Shown here: piece after piece, positions 4,116-5,011 of the stretch
How positions within the stretch are numbered: the stretch's first letter is position 1
Layout: every line of letters starts with the position of its first letter
Assembly (NCBI GenBank): GCA_030840615.1
Contig: JAVEEE010000027.1
Location: 1 to 5,011 of the forward strand
Origin: Frankiaceae bacterium
Lineage (GTDB): Bacteria > Actinomycetota > Actinomycetes > JAFAQI01
Reading direction: 5' to 3'
Length of the DNA: 5,011 nt
Notes under the pieces: model-generated
Databases searched by the model: none
Seen by the model: only the letters and a program-made list of their open reading frames with translations
What the model was told of the DNA's origin: nothing
Made by a program: the position numbers and the translations under genes

Positions 4116-5011
4116 GTGCGCCGTTCTCTCCGTATCGCTGCCACGTCAGCGATGACCGTGCTGGTCGCCGTTCCACTTGCACTATCCGCCGGACCGACCG
4201 CGGTCGCCGGCACGGGTCTTCGGGGGACGATCCCGTCAGTGCCGGCCGGCGCCGGCAAGCTGACGAACCACGCACCGGAGGTCTTCTGGGCGAAGGGTCA
4301 CGAGCCGGCAGGACAGAAGGCGCCCGCAGCCGCCGCGACCGCCGGCAACAACCTCGTCTACGGCGGTGGCTCGGGCAGCGGAGTCGTGTCGAGCCAGCCT
4401 GCCGTCTACATCGTTTACTGGGGTTCGCAGTGGTCGACGACCGATCCGCTCGCCAACTACCTCACGTCGTTCATGAACGGTCTCTACGGCTCGGGTGACG
4501 ACTGGACGACGGTGAGCCAGCAATATTGCGAGGGCATTGCGGCCGGGGCCTGGACGTGCCCGACCTCGGCGACCCATGTGGGTCTCCCGTCCGGTTCGCT
4601 CGTGAAGGGTGTCTGGTTCGACAACGCCGCACCGGCCGTTCCGCTCGACACGATCGTCAACCCGACGACCTCGCGGGTCGGCGACCAGCTCGCGGCCGAA
4701 GCGGTGCGCGCGGCTGCGCACTTCGGCAACACGACGGCGGCGTCCAACACCCAGACGCACTACATCATCGCGCTCCCGTCCGGCTTCTTCACTCCGGGCT
4801 TCGGCGCCTACTACTGCGCCTACCACAGCGCCGTGTCGTCGAGCTACGGCAGCGTCACCTACACCAACCTGCCCTACATGACCGACTTCGGCGCCACCTG
4901 TGGCCAGAACTCGGTGAACGCCAACGGGACCTACGACGGTGTCAGCATCGTCGGCGGGCACGAGTTCATGGAGGAGATCACCGACATGCGCCCGGCCACC
5001 GGCTGGACGGA
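4116..5011 (+). CDS. Exported protein with HExxE motif, putative metallopeptidase-like / EXORDIUM-like (partial, 3' end outside window)
   Basis: An open frame of 298 codons runs off the right edge with no stop. The N-terminus has basic residues (Arg2, Arg3, Arg6), a hydrophobic stretch (about 8-25) and a likely signal-peptidase site after Ala31 (TAVA, then GTG), so the protein should be exported. An Ala/Pro/Gly-rich linker (about 32-92) precedes the domain, which begins with AVYIVYWGSQW (96-106). Later parts include HYIIALPSGFF, FGAYYCAYHS, TDFGATCGQN and GGHEFMEEITD (280-290). Four Cys (138, 148, 234, 262) could form two disulfides. HEFME is an HExxE motif, reminiscent of zinc peptidases and of the GHELAE segment I recall from plant EXORDIUM/phosphate-induced proteins; the following Asp290 and GW also fit that pattern. 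Enzyme activity is unproven and the family call is tentative. GTG 4116 was chosen for its Shine-Dalgarno at 4101-4106. GTG 4098 and ATG 4059 are in frame and could be alternatives adding 6 or 19 residues before the signal peptide. Confidence 0.7.
   Translation, partial: MRRSLRIAATSAMTVLVAVPLALSAGPTAVAGTGLRGTIPSVPAGAGKLTNHAPEVFWAKGHEPAGQKAPAAAATAGNNLVYGGGSGSGVVSSQPAVYIVYWGSQWSTTDPLANYLTSFMNGLYGSGDDWTTVSQQYCEGIAAGAWTCPTSATHVGLPSGSLVKGVWFDNAAPAVPLDTIVNPTTSRVGDQLAAEAVRAAAHFGNTTAASNTQTHYIIALPSGFFTPGFGAYYCAYHSAVSSSYGSVTYTNLPYMTDFGATCGQNSVNANGTYDGVSIVGGHEFMEEITDMRPATGWT

Noticed and set aside
4236..4961. 241-codon minus-strand open frame opposite the secreted-protein gene
   Set aside because: The product is Val/Gly/Arg-rich with no motif. 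The plus-strand frame has a signal peptide, paired Cys and the HExxE motif.

Overview
The window is high-GC DNA with strong G/C bias at third codon positions, GTG starts on at least four of six genes, tight gene packing and -10 hexamers placed directly before start codons. These point to an actinobacterium. The gene set around the middle (Rv2175c-like DNA-binding protein, trans-polyprenyl diphosphate synthase, MetF-type reductase) matches the M. tuberculosis Rv2172c-Rv2173-Rv2175c neighbourhood as I remember it. The mannosyltransferase gene that sits inside that neighbourhood in mycobacteria is absent and thiE lies there instead, so an actinomycete outside the mycobacteria is likely. I cannot fix the genus.

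Layout, left to right. Bases 1-60 may hold the last 19 codons of an upstream plus-strand gene (weak). Bases 81-1069 carry a two-gene plus-strand operon: an Rv2175c-family winged-helix protein, then thiE (thiamine phosphate synthase), joined by a one-base TGATG overlap. Bases 1074-2126 carry a minus-strand polyprenyl diphosphate synthase that meets thiE tail to tail across 4 bp. A 50-bp divergent promoter region (2127-2176) separates it from a plus-strand operon: metF (2177-3127), a small Smr-domain protein (3135-3389) and a small PAPS-type sulfotransferase (3396-4031), with gaps of 7 and 6 nt. An 84-bp gap follows, then an exported protein with an HExxE motif that runs off the right end.

The window covers isoprenoid, one-carbon/methionine and thiamine metabolism, with a DNA-binding protein, an Smr protein and a sulfotransferase of unknown substrate attached. 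The genes are mostly housekeeping. I see no mobile element, CRISPR array, RNA gene, toxin-antitoxin pair or defence system.

The points most worth a second look are three starts that each have a -10-like hexamer exactly 6 nt upstream (leaderless mRNAs); a shortened substrate loop in ThiE; Asn in place of the usual Gln in MetF; a naturally short Rv2175c homologue without the phospho-acceptor tail; and the secreted HExxE protein. I found no convincing undescribed multi-gene system.
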